Assembly (NCBI GenBank): GCA_964036195.1
Contig: OZ038454.1
Coordinates: 25,282,315 to 25,346,314, forward strand
Direction: 5' to 3'
Length of the DNA: 64,000 nucleotides
Source of the DNA: Sphaerolaimus hirsutus
Taxonomy: Eukaryota; Nematoda; Chromadorea; Monhysterida; Sphaerolaimidae
The position numbers were made by a program, and so were the translations under genes. The notes under the pieces are model-generated. The model searched no databases. It saw only the letters and a list, made by a program, of their open reading frames with translations, and was not told where the DNA came from. Below are positions 26,706 through 37,767 of this stretch, one piece after another (within the stretch, counting starts at the first letter, position 1; every line of letters starts with the position of its first letter).

Positions 26706-28571
26706 TAAACTGGTGGAACATATGAATGAGAAATCGTGCCCATCAGTTTTCAACATATTCACACAGAAAAACCTGTTGCCCGATTTGGCTGCCATTTGTT
26801 GTGGGGGTGCCCCCAACATTTGTTTACATTAGTGCCAACACAGCAAAAACAGCGCTGGTGATCTGCCGTGATCTGCGGTGAAGTGTCTTCACGAGGCACT
26901 TCAACGCACTTCACGGGTGCCAAAGCACTTCCAAACGCTTCACAAAATTTCTCGTGAAGGCTCTTCACAGATGGCCAGGCACTTCAAACATTTGTTATGC
27001 ATTCATGAAGTGTCTTCACGGATGGTGCAAGCGGTGTGACGTGCAAAAACATGTAATGCATTTCTGCGGTGAAGGCACTTCACGAAATACGAAACGCTTC
27101 CCTGAAATGGGCGGCGTTTGTGAAGTGCCTTCACGAACGGCATTCGTGAAGCGCTCGTGAAGTGCATTCCAACGGTGATCAGGCTTGATCAGGGTTGGAA
27201 GTGTGATCACGAGCGGTGAAGTGCCCAGTGATCAGACTTGATCAGGCTCTGAAGTGTGATCATGAGAGGCACTTCCAACGAGCCTGTAGCTGTACGCACA
27301 GAAACTCCGCACGCACATAGGCCCGTTACGCACAGAAGTTAACTTGGTACGCACAGAAACTCGCCCCGCACATAGCTGATGCCATGTGCGTACCGAGTTT
27401 CTGTGCATACCTGTGCATCCAAAATCTATTTTTTGCCGCAGCCCTGATCTGTCTTTTAAGCCGAATTCCGGCCTGAAAGACAGAATAGTGATTGTTCAGA
27501 GCGACCATGCAGAACGATGTTCATAGACATAAAATGGTCCAAAATTCTAGCGGTGACAGTGAGTGATAGGCTATTTTGTCGCAGTGACACCATTATGTAA
27601 TTATATACTGTGTTTCCGCGAAATACTCGCCCCCCCCCCCCTTGAATACACCCCCCATGAAATATTCCGTCTGAAATAAGGTACATGATGTATTCAAGGT
27701 ACATGATGTATTTGCATCCATTTTGCATCGCAGTATACGCTAGTTTGTGTACGTATATATATTACGTTTGTGTACGTATATATATACTGTGTACATGTAT
27801 ATATTTACGTTTACTGTATTTCTTATTAGGTATGTGCACAAAGCTAAATAAATATTTAAATGCTTCCCCCGCTGCAGCTATGAACCGCTGCCCAGCGGGT
27901 CGCGTGAATAATTTTTATGCGTGTCATGTACTCATTAGCAAATTTGGTGCGGATGTACAGCCATTCCTTTACACTTCTATTTATTAAATATAATGGAATG
28001 CGCTGAAAAATCGTGCCACCAATTAAAACTGAACTACGGATCAAAATGTGGCGGTGATTGTCACCGCGATGACACCTCATTTTGCGGCGGTGACATCGGA
28101 AAAGCAGGCGGTGACAATCACTGCGTCACCGCCACATTTTATGTCACTGACGATGTTAGCAGCCGATTTTCATATAAAAAAATATGTGGGCCATTTACAT
28201 GGCCCATATGGGGTACTGGCGCAGGGTGGCCCAACATGATCTTGGACAAATTTCTTGGCTTTTTTTTCGCAGTTGACAGGGGTTTACGCCTGATACGCAC
28301 AGAAACACGCCACGCACAGGGCCCGTTACGCAAACAGCCCCAGTTGTGTGCGTAACGGGCATCTGTGCGTGGCGGGTTTTGATCCTGTGCGTAACGGGCG
28401 CATGTGCGTAACGAGTTTATGTGCGTAATGAGCCTGGCCCCTTCCAACCGCTTCAGTGCACTTCACGAGCGTTTTATTTGCTGTGCAAGGGCGGCTCCCA
28501 GGACCCCCCTGTACTGATAGATTGATAAAAAAATTTTCCCATTTTTTCCTGGAAAATATAAATGAGAATTA
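26706..28571. repeat. broken AACTGGTGG element with hairpin-rich insertions
   Basis: TA|AACTGGTGGAACATATGAATG at 26704 is the left end of the element seen complete at 57401-58656; its GGCTGCCATTTGTTGTGGGG segment follows at 26790, and TGGAAAATATAAATGAGAAT near 28550 is another of its segments. Between them lie a block of CACTTCACGAAG-type repeats (26860-27260), palindromes of GTACGCACAGAAACTC and GTGCGTAACGGGC type (27290-27420, 28270-28440) and a GGCGGTGACA inverted repeat (28035-28140). No gene is seen. Confidence 0.5.
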
Positions 28572-29859
28572 CCGTATTACCTCTAATATAAGGTATACCT
28601 TATATTAATTTCATCAGTTTTTTTCCAGCGTTTTGGTATACCTAATATAAGAGAGTACCTTATAATAGAGGTATACCTTATATTGTTTTTATCAGATTTT
28701 TCAAACATATTACCTAAAGTGAACAACAACGCAATTCATTTTATCAAACTGGAATGTAACGAAATTGGCGAACCAGGCCCAATACAAGTTGCACAGAGTT
28801 GTCTGAGTGCTCTTTGGCACCATTTTCATTGTTTGAAGCCATGTTTGGCAACGGGTTTTATGATTTTACGCGTTTTGGCATGCAGCCAGCTGTGTCTTAT
28901 ATTTGAGGTATACCTTATATAAGAGGTATGCCTTATATTTATTTCGTCACGTTCAAAAAAGCCAAAAGGTATACCTAATATCAGTGTTGCAAAAACGTAT
29001 TTACGTTTACCCGAAATACCCGGATATTTCGGTATTTGTCCTTACGTTTATGTTGACATTTTCCAAAAATACCATTACGTTTTGTTACGTTTTCCTGGCC
29101 AAAATACCCGGGTACGAGAAAACGTAAAAAACGTCATTTGAGAAAACATTACCTACATAGCCCAAACTCAGAAAAGCACTTTCAAGCAAAGTGTAAAACG
29201 TCCCAAAGTCCCGAAGGCATAGACAGAATGATTTCGCGCCCCTCAGCGCTCACTTAAATATGTAAATATATACACAGAAATACCATTGAAAATATTAGAA
29301 TTTAGGTGGGGGCTCATTGTGCTATAGGCATGAACATTTTTTAATGCAAATTCGGTGCACGCTTTACCATCTACTATGAAATGGCCTTAGAAATTAATTG
29401 CATACTGAACTGTCAATGAATAAATCTGGTGCTGATTTTCCCTGTAACGACATGTCGTTTTGTTGCAGTGACCTCCTAAAACCAGGTGGTGATAATCACA
29501 GTGTCACCCCCGCATTTCTGTCCTTCCTCAAATTCACTTTTTTTCATCACTCTACCTATATAAAATGTAAGCAGTTAATGTGGATTGAGATTATCGGAAC
29601 ATCCATAATGTTGTTAAAACATGGAATTTTATATTCTCTGATATTGGAAGCACTGGAAAATTTTTTACGTTTACGTTTTATTTTACGTATTCTTTTGTAT
29701 TACAAAAATACCTTACGTTTAAGTTTTTATACTTTTGATTTGGAAAAGGTATTTATGTTTACGTTTACGTTTTCCAAAAATACCAGTATTTTTACAACAC
29801 TGCCCTAAATTGGAGGGTACATTATATTAGAGGTATACCTTATATTGGAGGTAATACGG
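28572..29859. mobile_element. TA-flanked CCGTATTACCTC element, 1.29 kb
   Basis: It starts TA|CCGTATTACCTCTAATATAA and ends TATATTGGAGGTAATACGG|TA. The sub-terminal sequence is ATAAGGTATACCTTATAT ladders. The interior holds ACGTTTACGTTTT blocks and a degenerate copy of the GGCGGTGACA palindrome. Open frames inside are short and unsupported. Confidence 0.65.
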
Positions 29860-30043
29860 TATCTAAATTCTGCACAAAATACCAGTGTGGTAAAAACGTA
29901 TTTACGTTTACCCGAAATACCCAGGTAAATATTTTGGTATTCATCTTTACATTTACATTTATGTTTTTGGAAAATACCATTACGTTTTGTTATGTTTTCT
30001 TAGCAGAAATACCTGGGTACCAGAGAAAACGTAAAGAAAATTA

Positions 30044-30370
30044 CCGTATTACCTCGAAATACCCCCATGGGGGTTTATTATTTCGCCAGCAAAATTTGAG
30101 GGGGGTTAATTCGAGGGGGGGGGGGGGGTTATTCGAGGGGGGGTTTATTATTTCGTCAGAAATTTTCGTAAGGATCATAGTACAAAGTAGGCATTTTCGT
30201 ACCCAAAACAGGTAATAAATGTGTCCAAACAGGATATATTTGGACATAAAAACGTAGATAGCTACACAAACTAGTCTATGTGTAGTTGCAATGCAAATTA
30301 GCAGTAATAAATACATCATATACATTGCACACATGATGTACATCGTTTGAGGGGGGGGGTATTTCGAGGG
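30044..30370. mobile_element. CCGTATTACCTCG MITE, right end degenerate
   Basis: TA|CCGTATTACCTCGAAATACC opens it. C-run and G-run arms and the family interior (CCCAAAACAGGTAATAAATG) follow. It closes near 30370 at GGGGGTATTTCGAGG without a clean end. Confidence 0.55.
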
Positions 30371-30838
30371 TCGTATCGAAAAACAGGGTCGTTTACAAAA
30401 AGTCTACACTACACTACAGTCCACAGTTATACATGGAGAAATGGCTTACATGTGCATACATATGTCAGATATTTTACTAATTTCCGTTTTTTATTCCCAC
30501 AAATACGTCACTCGTCGGATTGCTGTGGCGGAAATTTGGCGTGTACGTGTGTGGTCTTAATTAGCTAATGAGATGTTTTTTGGGTACGGGGAAGTGTATA
30601 CATGCAATTCAGGAACAATCACCAGAACCCCTTGAGGTCCTGGCGCTGGGGGGAAAAAGGGTCACTTTGAGAATATGGTATTTATCGATGAGGCGGAGTA
30701 CGGTTCTGCTTTTGAAGTGGTCATCGGTGCCGGATCGTGATTTAATGCCGTATAATCTACCTGCGGCATGACCTCTGATCCCAATATTTAAAATTTCCCA
30801 ATATTTGAAAAAGACTGGGTGACATATACCGTATTTCT

Positions 30839-31329
30839 TCGATCATATTGACCGCCAATGTATTGTTTCATAGGCGGTTTTGGGGGGTCAATGTAAATGA
30901 GCACGTCAATGTAAACGAGCACGGCAATATATTTTTCAGATCGTTTTCAAATAGTATTCATCATTTATGTGCATTTTGTAGGTAAATATTAGGTTGTCAA
31001 CTAAGTAACATTAATTTTTTGCGATCACACATACGCAAAAAAATAAAAAAGGTTATAATACTTAGTTGACAACCTAATATTTATGCGCATTTGATAACGT
31101 ATGGAAACGTGTGGCAAAGCAAAGTGGTTAAGTGCAAAACGCAAACGGACAGATAGTGTGCATACGGCGGCAAACATCAAATAATTAATCGGATCATGCA
31201 ACGTCATTTTTTGTCATACGGCAATGTATTCGAGCACGGCAATGTATTTTTCACATGCCCCACAGACCCGCCAATGTAATCGAGCAAGCCAATGTAATCG
31301 AACACGTCAATAAGATTGAAGAAATACGG
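30839..31329. mobile_element. TA-flanked CCGTATTTCTTCG element
   Basis: It starts TA|CCGTATTTCTTCGATCATAT and ends ATAAGATTGAAGAAATACGG|TA. The sub-terminal sequence is GCCAATGTAATCGAGCA repeats. A mariner-like MITE is nested at 30989-31077. Confidence 0.7.
30989..31077. mobile_element. mariner-like MITE, 89 bp
   Basis: TA|TTAGGTTGTCAACTAAGTA and TACTTAGTTGACAACCTAA|TA are perfect 19-bp inverted repeats with TA duplication. The TTAGGTTG opening is typical of mariner ends. Confidence 0.8.
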
Positions 31330-32618
31330 TATACTGTATTTCTGCCTTTAGTATGCTTGAAAAGTATGCAATGACATATAAAATGTGTCCAGGTATATGA
31401 GATATTTTTTGTGCCTACACACACTAGTTCAACCAAAACTTTGAAAACTCATAAATCCGCTTTGAATGTACTTTAATTGCCTGGAACTTTTAATCCTAAA
31501 ACAGTGAAAACTATGAATATATTTTGAATAATGAACCAAAAATCATACAGTTTTTTTCATCAAATTATTTTGTTTTTACTATGGAAAAATTAATAATGAA
31601 ATTTATCACAAGATTTTAATCATGAAATTATGATAGGTTTCCATACAAAGTGTGCTGTCCGCCGAGTATGGGTGTATCGGCAATCTTGAGATAACAATTG
31701 CGATCTAGAGAGAAACTAAGCATGGGATGATCAAAATTTCTGTATTTGACCCACACATGGTCAAAATGGACGGATTGCGTCATGATCCATTGCAGATTAA
31801 TCTGCAAATGACCACACAGATATCTTGTGCAAACAAAAACAGTGATTGGTCAGCGCGTTCATGTGACAATGACCGTATACTCAAAGTGACCCTTTTTTCC
31901 ACCCAACCGGTCCTGGCAAGTTCCTGAGGATGGACACGTCAACTTACCTGCCATTCATAACCACCGACGGGTAATTTCAATTATAGAGTTGATTGGTTAG
32001 AGAAAACAAAATTAAATTCCAAGCAGTTAGTATACTCCAGGGGGACCAAATTGGTTTGCACTGGAATTTATTCAGTGAATAATTAGAGTCAGATCACAGA
32101 TTGTACAAAATAAGTCATAGAACCTCTAATAGGTGAAAAACGTGCAAAAACGAGTCCTTTTATAATCACCACTAATTTACCATAACGCTAGTGAATACTA
32201 CAACAAGACATGGTAAATAAACGAATACAAAGGCAAAGGTATTGATCACATGAAAACCACAAAAATGTGAAAAGAAATGAGTAATGTGACAGACAAATTA
32301 CATGACAAGTGTATCACTGATAAATTTATAAAACAGCATAAAATTAACGAGACAGGGGAGTGTAAATACAGTCAATAGTAATAATTAATCCCTTCATGAG
32401 AAATTACTTTGCAATGTGTCAAGAAATAAGCTTTTTATTATTAACAGGTTAAATTTTTATTATTAACAGGTTGAACAGGTGGTGTGTTGCTATGTTATCA
32501 ACCCGCGCCGCTAGGCAAAATATTTTTGGTCTCCCGCTCGACCAAGGTCACTGAAATGTATTCCATTGGGGGCTTTTCAAGGTTAATTCATTGCCAGGTA
32601 ATGGGCGGAAACTCTCAG

Positions 32619-33202
32619 GCACAATACGTACAACAGCGACACTAGCACTTTTGAGTTCACCAGGTGCCAGTTCTGCAAGTGGAAAAGTTAAGAGTTAAAA
32701 GTTAAGAGTTGAGTAAAATGACAAATGGCAAGTTCAGAGTAAAGTTAAATGATAAATGATGAGTTAAGAGACAAGAGGCAAGTTAAATGACAAATGATTA
32801 GTTAAGAAATAAGAGTAAAGTGAAGAGTCAAGCAAGTGTATCCAAATCTTATTTTTTGTATCCAACTCATGTTTTTGTATGTCGAAAAATAAGATTTGGA
32901 TACAAAAACATAAGATCTGGATACAAAAAAAATAAGATTTGGATACACTTGCTTGACTCTTAACTTTACTTTTATCTCTTAACTAATCATTTGTCATTTA
33001 ACTTTACTCTTAAATTTACTCTTGTCTCTTAACTCATCATTTATCATTTAATTTGACTCTTAACTTGCCATTTGTCATTTTACTCAACTCTTAACTTTTA
33101 ACTCTTAACTTTTCCACTTGCGGAACTGGCCCCAGATCACCCTCTGTGATGGGAATTACGGTCGGCACTGCTGTGCTCCTCACTATATGTTGTGCTCTGT
33201 AC
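32619..33202 (+). CDS. two exons of a putative membrane protein, split by a transposon intron
   Basis: Exon 32619-32663 follows AACTCTCAG and reads HNTYNSDTSTFEFT. Exon 33136-33202 continues in frame as RSPSVMGITVGTAVLLTICC then ALY, up to a TAC|GTGTCG donor-like site. The second part is a convincing transmembrane helix (GITVGTAVLLTICCALYV), so the fragment looks like the end of an ectodomain and the anchor of a type I membrane protein. The intron between them is an inverted-repeat element of introner family 2. I do not recognise the gene and did not find its start or end. Possible upstream fragments are noted at 30.6-31.9 kb. Confidence 0.45.
32664..33135 (+). mobile_element. introner family 2 element forming an intron
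   Basis: After ACCAG it starts GTGCCAGTTCTGCAAGTGG. It ends CCACTTGCGGAACTGGCCC then CAG, followed by ATCACCC. The inverted arms are AAAAGTTAAGAGTTAAAAG and ATGACAAATGGCAAGTT repeats around a centre with TATCCAAATCTTATTTTTTG. CAG before and after is the 3-bp target duplication and also provides the AG acceptor. Its GT start is the donor. Excision joins two coding segments in frame. Confidence 0.75.
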
Positions 33203-33559
33203 GTGTCGAGTGTACGCATGTTAACAATTAATTTTTTTGTTTTTTTGCCACTTTTCCACCCGTTACCTATTTCTAAATAAAATGTATTTGGTCGAAGGGA
33301 AACAAAGGTTACCTTGGGGCGCTAGGATATACTAACCAGCTGCACACCTTTATTAGTGATCAAAAGTTGATGTAAGCACATTGCAAGCCCAATTCTAGAC
33401 ACAACACTTTTGGTGATTACCATTTTAATTATAAAACATGTGGGTAAAATTAAAAATTTGGCTGGTACTCATAAAATCTTAATACAATTACATTTCAAAC
33501 GTTATTAAAAAAATATAAAAGAATGTATTCACAATTAACGGGGAATGTAAAAACAAAAA

Positions 33560-34176
33560 AGTTTCAAGGTCGCAGCAGTTCCAGTCGGGCGTGCCGTTGT
33601 GGGGGCCGTGGCTTCGGCGTTGCCTTGCGATGCACAGCGAACTTCACGTTTGCTGATAATTCTCTGTGCACCGCTCGGCGTTGTCCATTCATGCATGGTA
33701 ATTTTCGAGTTGTCAGATTTTCTGTATGCCATATGTTGCCCCTGACACAGAGCAAGCCAATTCTGGCCCCCATGCACTCCACGAATAGCTTGGGACAGTG
33801 GATTGACCACTTTTTCAAACCTAAATGTTTTCCTCAAAAAAATTTTTTTTGGTTGTATCAACAATGCCATCATTGTGTGGGGCTTCTGGGGGTTCTGAGG
33901 GGCTAGAAAAGTTGCACATACTTACAATCTATCAATGTCAAAAGAACTTTTTATGGTCTCAAATGTCCAGACAAAAAGGTACCAAAAATTTAAATTTCAC
34001 CAGGAACAAACATTTGTATGGAACATTTATATTTTCCAGAAAAAATGTGAAAAAAATATTTTCTGCATCAACAGTGGCCTGAGGCACCCAGGGTATATAA
34101 TTATATAGTAAATACTTGAAGGCATCCCCACACAAGATGAAAGCCTAAGAGCTTGCATGTGGAATTTGTAAACTAA
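33560..34176. repeat. fragment of a TA-flanked element, with a minus-strand open segment beside it
   Basis: From 33729 (CATATGTTGCCCCTGAC) to 34176 the sequence is about 80-90 percent like 58177-58615 and continues at 37464-37498 and 37747-37767, so this is one interrupted copy of the element at 57401-58656. Next to it, minus-strand 33730-33560 reads RKSDNSKITMHEWTTPSGAQ and then a Thr/Ala-rich stretch, which may be a host exon but has no clear splice sites. Confidence 0.5.
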
Positions 34177-34837
34177 ACACCTTCCCGGACAAGTTCACCA
34201 CCTAATTTTTTATTGCACTTCGGATATAATATCTCCATCTATGGGTGTGTTATAAAGCTGAAACTTCGAATATATAAAGTTGTAACACCCCCCTACTCTG
34301 CTTCAATGGGGGGAGGTGGGGCGACACACTGCAGGGTGGGTTGCCCTATACGCAACAATTTTTTTGGCTTTTTTGGTGTCCCAAACAAGTTCACCACCCA
34401 CTTGTTTAGCTACACTTCGAGGGTAGTATCTCCAGCTGTGAGGATGGTATAAAGCTGAAATTTGGGGGATGTTTTGCTAACAACCCCTATACTATACACC
34501 AGTGGGGCTGCCTGCCAGTGACCCACTACAGTATGCGTTGCTGCATTTACAGTTGGTACTTTTTTTGAAAACAACTCAAGTGTCCCAAACCAGTTTGCCA
34601 CCCAACTGCATTGGAAAAAATGTAGTGAGAAAATACCTGATGTAAAATTGAGTCAGATTTGAACCCTAATTCTGCTCATTAAAACTTTTTCAGTAGGGCA
34701 GCCACCCTGTCCCATAAACAGCAGACCGAAAATTTCACTTTAAACCAATTTTTTGTTTCACACTTAAAAAGTTGGTTTACAAAGTTCACTAGGGAAGGAT
34801 CCAAGGTTCAAAGTTACGTAAACAACATGACCTCTAA

Positions 34838-34963
34838 AATGCCTCCATAAGGAAATTTTTTTAGGGTGTATATTATGATGTCATAATCACATCATAACAG
34901 GAACAAAATTTGACAAAGTTTCCACTTTTTCATTCACCCCAAATAAATTTCCTTATGCAGGCA
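34838..34963. repeat. small palindromic MITE at the edge of the retrotransposon fragment
   Basis: GCCTCCATAAGGAAATTT and AAATTTCCTTATGCAGGC are inverted ends about 126 bp apart, with TTAGGGTG and TTCACCCC also facing each other. It separates the left fold-back arm from the integrase remnant. Confidence 0.6.
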
Positions 34964-35555
34964 TTTGTTGCCAATGGCTGTCTTGAAACATAACATGGCA
35001 ATGAATTCTACTACAGGATGTTGCCCATTTTTCTTGGTTTTCGGTCATTTACCACATTGGAACTTATTTTTTACAGCAGCAAAAACTTTGGATCCACAAT
35101 TGGCTAGATCAATTGCTCAAAATCAAAGTAATAATAATCGTTCTAAGTATAAAAGGTATTTTGACGATAAACATGCCATTGTTATGAATGAAGGAGACAG
35201 TGTAATGGTGAGAAATCATTCCACAGATAAAGTGGCACCCAAATTTTTGGGTCCATATCGTATTTTGGAAATTAAAGGTCCCAATTTATTGGTAAAATCT
35301 GATGTGGAAACGACACCAATAACAGTTCCACAGAGATTAACGTGGAAACTAGCTTGCTTTGCTCATCCTTCCCAAATGAATAAATCTGGGCAAACCATTG
35401 AACCACATCAATCACTCAACACTCCGCTCACCGAAACCAACAAAACTCGCGCCACCAACCAACATGTCTCGCCTGAACCTGTGCGGTTGCAGTCAACAGC
35501 CACCGTGGCCACGCATGCCGCACGTGCCCTACCTGCACCGCACGCAGAATCCTAA
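34962..35555 (+). pseudogene. LTR-retrotransposon integrase C-terminal fragment
   Basis: The frame reads LLPMAVLKHNMAMNSTTGCC and PFFLVFGHLP, the end of a retroviral-type integrase core where the typical form is AYN...ST...PF.LVFG. It then shows KRYFDDKHAIVMNEGDSVMV and KVAPKFLGPYRILEI, a chromodomain-less C-terminal DNA-binding segment of Ty3/Gypsy type, and a Thr/Pro-rich tail to a stop at 35555. The catalytic residues and everything 5' are missing, so this is a 5'-truncated copy. It lies inside the fold-back element. Confidence 0.75.
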
Positions 35556-35649
35556 TTGGGTTGGTGGTGTAAGTTGTTAAAGAGCGAAACATTGATGATG
35601 TTCAATGTAAGGTGTTGTATATTATTTTTTAGTCACCAGTGGGTACGCC

Positions 35650-36492
35650 GCAACCGCAATATGGGGCGACGAGCCCGGATATGTCTTCTTTGCCGGCTCC
35701 AATTGTTGGTGAAAGTCTATAAATTGACAGTAAATTTTCAAAAAATTTCTTTCCAAAATTTAAAATTTAAATTTTTCCATCTTTTCCAAAGTCCGTCCGA
35801 AAAACGGCGCTGGTGACCGACGCTTATTCGACGCCAGAGGCGCGAATCGACCCTTCTCGGATGAGAATCACGGTGGCACAATGCGTAGTCCCACCGCCCT
35901 GTGTAGAGTCGGTGCAGCAACCGGTACCGGTGCCGGTGCCAGTAGAGGTGCCAGAGGTGGGGCATGACGAAGCGACCGACAAATTGTCGGACAAAGAAAA
36001 AGATGAGGTCATAAATGGCACATTATTGTACATTATTTTTATAACAAAAAAACCCAATTTTTACGTTGGAATTGTCCTTTGCAGCTTATCAAAAATTTGA
36101 CTGACAAGGTCCAAACCATGACGCGCCACATCAAGTGGACTCATGCTTTCCAAGTGGAGGCTAAAGCCACCGCCCTAGCTGCAAAGGGCAAAACCAACGC
36201 GGTCAGGCAGCTGCGCGTGGAGGTGTCCAATATGGGCAAAAAAGTCACAACTTTCTCCGAGCAACATGACCAGTTTCTCAAAAAGTTTGACGTAATTATC
36301 GAGCACGTTGCTGGTGCGTTAGACAAGCTGGAGTTGCTCGGGGCGAGGGTGGACAAGCTGGAGGAGGAGTCGGGCAGCGAGAGCGACACGGACAGCGAGC
36401 CGGATGTCCAGAAAAAGAAACCTACTCCCGAACCCGAAATGGAATGCGACCCGGACCCTGAGGGTTTTCTCAACACTGGGGATGATAAATAG
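35650..36492 (+). CDS. coiled-coil protein, probably extra 3' gene of the LTR element
   Basis: Three open segments join well: about 35659-35711 (MGRRARICLLCRLQLL, ending at a GTGAAAGT donor), 35791-36008 (SVRKTALVTDAYSTPEARI, then a PVPVPVPVEVPEV run, ending KEKDE), and 36085-36492 (LIKNLTDKVQTMTRH, heptad-like helices, ending EGFLNTGDDK and stop). The last intron, 36009-36084, is AT-rich, starts GT and ends TTTGCAG, phase 0. The last exon looks like a long coiled coil followed by an acidic, Ser/Glu-rich tail. It lies between the integrase remnant and an LTR. I do not recognise a family. It could be a retroelement third gene or a captured host gene. Confidence 0.4.
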
Positions 36493-36656
36493 ATGTGAAA
36501 AATGAGAACAGTGAGAAAAGGAGAAAAGAGAAATAAAAGCATCAAAATTTAAAATTTAAATTTTTCCAAATCTATTAAATTTCTCCAAACCTAATTTTTC
36601 TTAAATCTTCTAAAAACATTCTAAAAATCTTATTTTTTCTTGTCTGAGGGGGGAAT

Positions 36657-36797
36657 ATGTAAACTTCTGGGATATGCGTGAATTGTCTTTTCCCCTGTGA
36701 TTAAATATAATGGCCCAAATGGGCAGCAATGACACGTTACCACGACACTTCGAACATCAATAAAATCCTTCACCTCGAGCCGCTCAACATTTTCACA
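36657..36797 (+). repeat. short 3' LTR-like end with polypurine tract
   Basis: GAGGGGGGAATA just before it is a classic polypurine tract. The segment then opens TGTAAACTTCTGGG and holds CAATAAAATCC (a polyadenylation signal) before a CAACATTTTCACA end at the fold-back arm. A matching 5' LTR is absent. Confidence 0.5.
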
Positions 36798-37498
36798 TTT
36801 TAGAGGTTATGTTGTTTACACAACTTTGAACCTAAGAGCTTTCCCTACGAACCTGTGTAAACCAACTTTAAAACTGTGAAGCAAAAAATTGGTTTAAAGC
36901 AAAATTTTCAGTCTGCTGTTTATGGGATGGGGAGTGTGCCCTAAAGAAAAATTTTTAATGAGCAGAACTAGGGTTCAAATCTTATTCAATTTTATATCAG
37001 GTATGTTCTCACAACATTGTTATATAATGCAGTTGGTTGGCAAACTTGTTTGGGAGACTTGGGTTGTTTAAAAAAAATGAACAACTTTATATGTGGCGAC
37101 CCATGCTGTAGTGGGTCGTTGGCGGGCACCCACTGGTGTATTGTGAGAGGGGGTTGTTTGCAAGACATCCCCCAAAATTTAGCTTTCTACCACCCTCACA
37201 GCTGGAGATATGGCCCTCGTAGTGTAGCCAATCAAGTGGATGGTGAACTTGTTTGGGACACCGAAAAAGCCACATAAAAATGTTTACATATAGGGCGACC
37301 CACCCTGCAGTGAGTCGCTGCACCTTCCCCCATTGATACGGAGTAGCAGGGTGTTAGGACTATATACCCACCAAATATTAGCTTTATACCACTTCCATAG
37401 CCAGAGATATTGCATCTGAAGTGAAATAAAAAAATGGGTGGTGAACTTGTCCGGGAAGGTGTTTACAATTAAGTGATTTTCTCATTTACCGTATTTCC

Positions 37499-37746
37499 TC
37501 GAAATACCCCCAGGGGGTTTATTTTTTCAGAGTGAGAATTTTGAGAGTAAAACATGAAAAATGCAACAATAACCACCATTTATAAGTTTTCACAGCCTTA
37601 TATAAGGATGTAGATGGTATAAACGCTGTTCTAACGTAACACAGTAAGTGTTTTGAACGTCTGTTATGCATTTCCCGGACCACAAATTCATAGTGCCCAT
37701 TTTGAGGGGGGTATTTCGAGGGGGGGGGTATTTCGAGGAAATACGG
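37499..37746. mobile_element. TA-flanked CCGTATTTCC MITE
   Basis: TA|CCGTATTTCCTCGAAATACC and GGTATTTCGAGGAAATACGG|TA. It is inserted in the remnant of the AACTGGTGG element, whose sequence resumes after it (TATATTTCCCACCTGTTTA). A close copy lies at 54150-54405. Confidence 0.8.
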
Positions 37747-37767
37747 TATATTTCCCACCTGTTTAAG

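Larger units (their letters stand above)
30610..31930 (+). other. possible coding fragments of an unidentified gene
   Basis: At 30,663-30,752 one frame reads HFENMVFIDEAEYGSAFEVV then IGAGS, after an AG, which looks protein-like and faintly recalls the EIVIG core of farnesoic-acid-O-methyltransferase-like domains. At 31,727-31,927 another frame reads FDPHMVKMDGLRHDPLQINL and CANKNSDWSARSC, with paired cysteines as in an extracellular domain. Both could be exons of the membrane-protein gene at 32.6-33.2 kb. I cannot join them with confidence. The MITE at 30839-31329 lies between them. Confidence 0.25.
34177..37463. mobile_element. fold-back element with long arms and TA duplication
   Basis: It starts TA|AACACCTTCCCGGACAAGTT and ends AACTTGTCCGGGAAGGTGTT|TA. 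The uninterrupted copy near 58613 has a single TA at this point, so the duplication is TA. The arms (34177-34840 and about 36797-37463) are inverted and each contains two diverged direct sub-repeats: CAAGTTCACCACC...GGTATAAAGCTGAAA occurs at 34191 and again at 34390 on the left. The centre holds a MITE-like palindrome and the 3' part of an LTR retrotransposon. No transposase is visible, so the superfamily is open; TA would fit Tc1/mariner-like activity. Confidence 0.75.

Noticed and set aside
34951..34961. Splice acceptor TTATGCAG in front of the integrase segment
   Set aside because: These bases are the end of a small palindromic MITE (34838-34963), so the acceptor look is probably accidental.
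35556..35572. Splicing of the integrase frame into the coiled-coil gene
   Set aside because: The integrase frame ends at TAA (35555) before the GTAAGT-like site, so a simple in-frame join is not possible.
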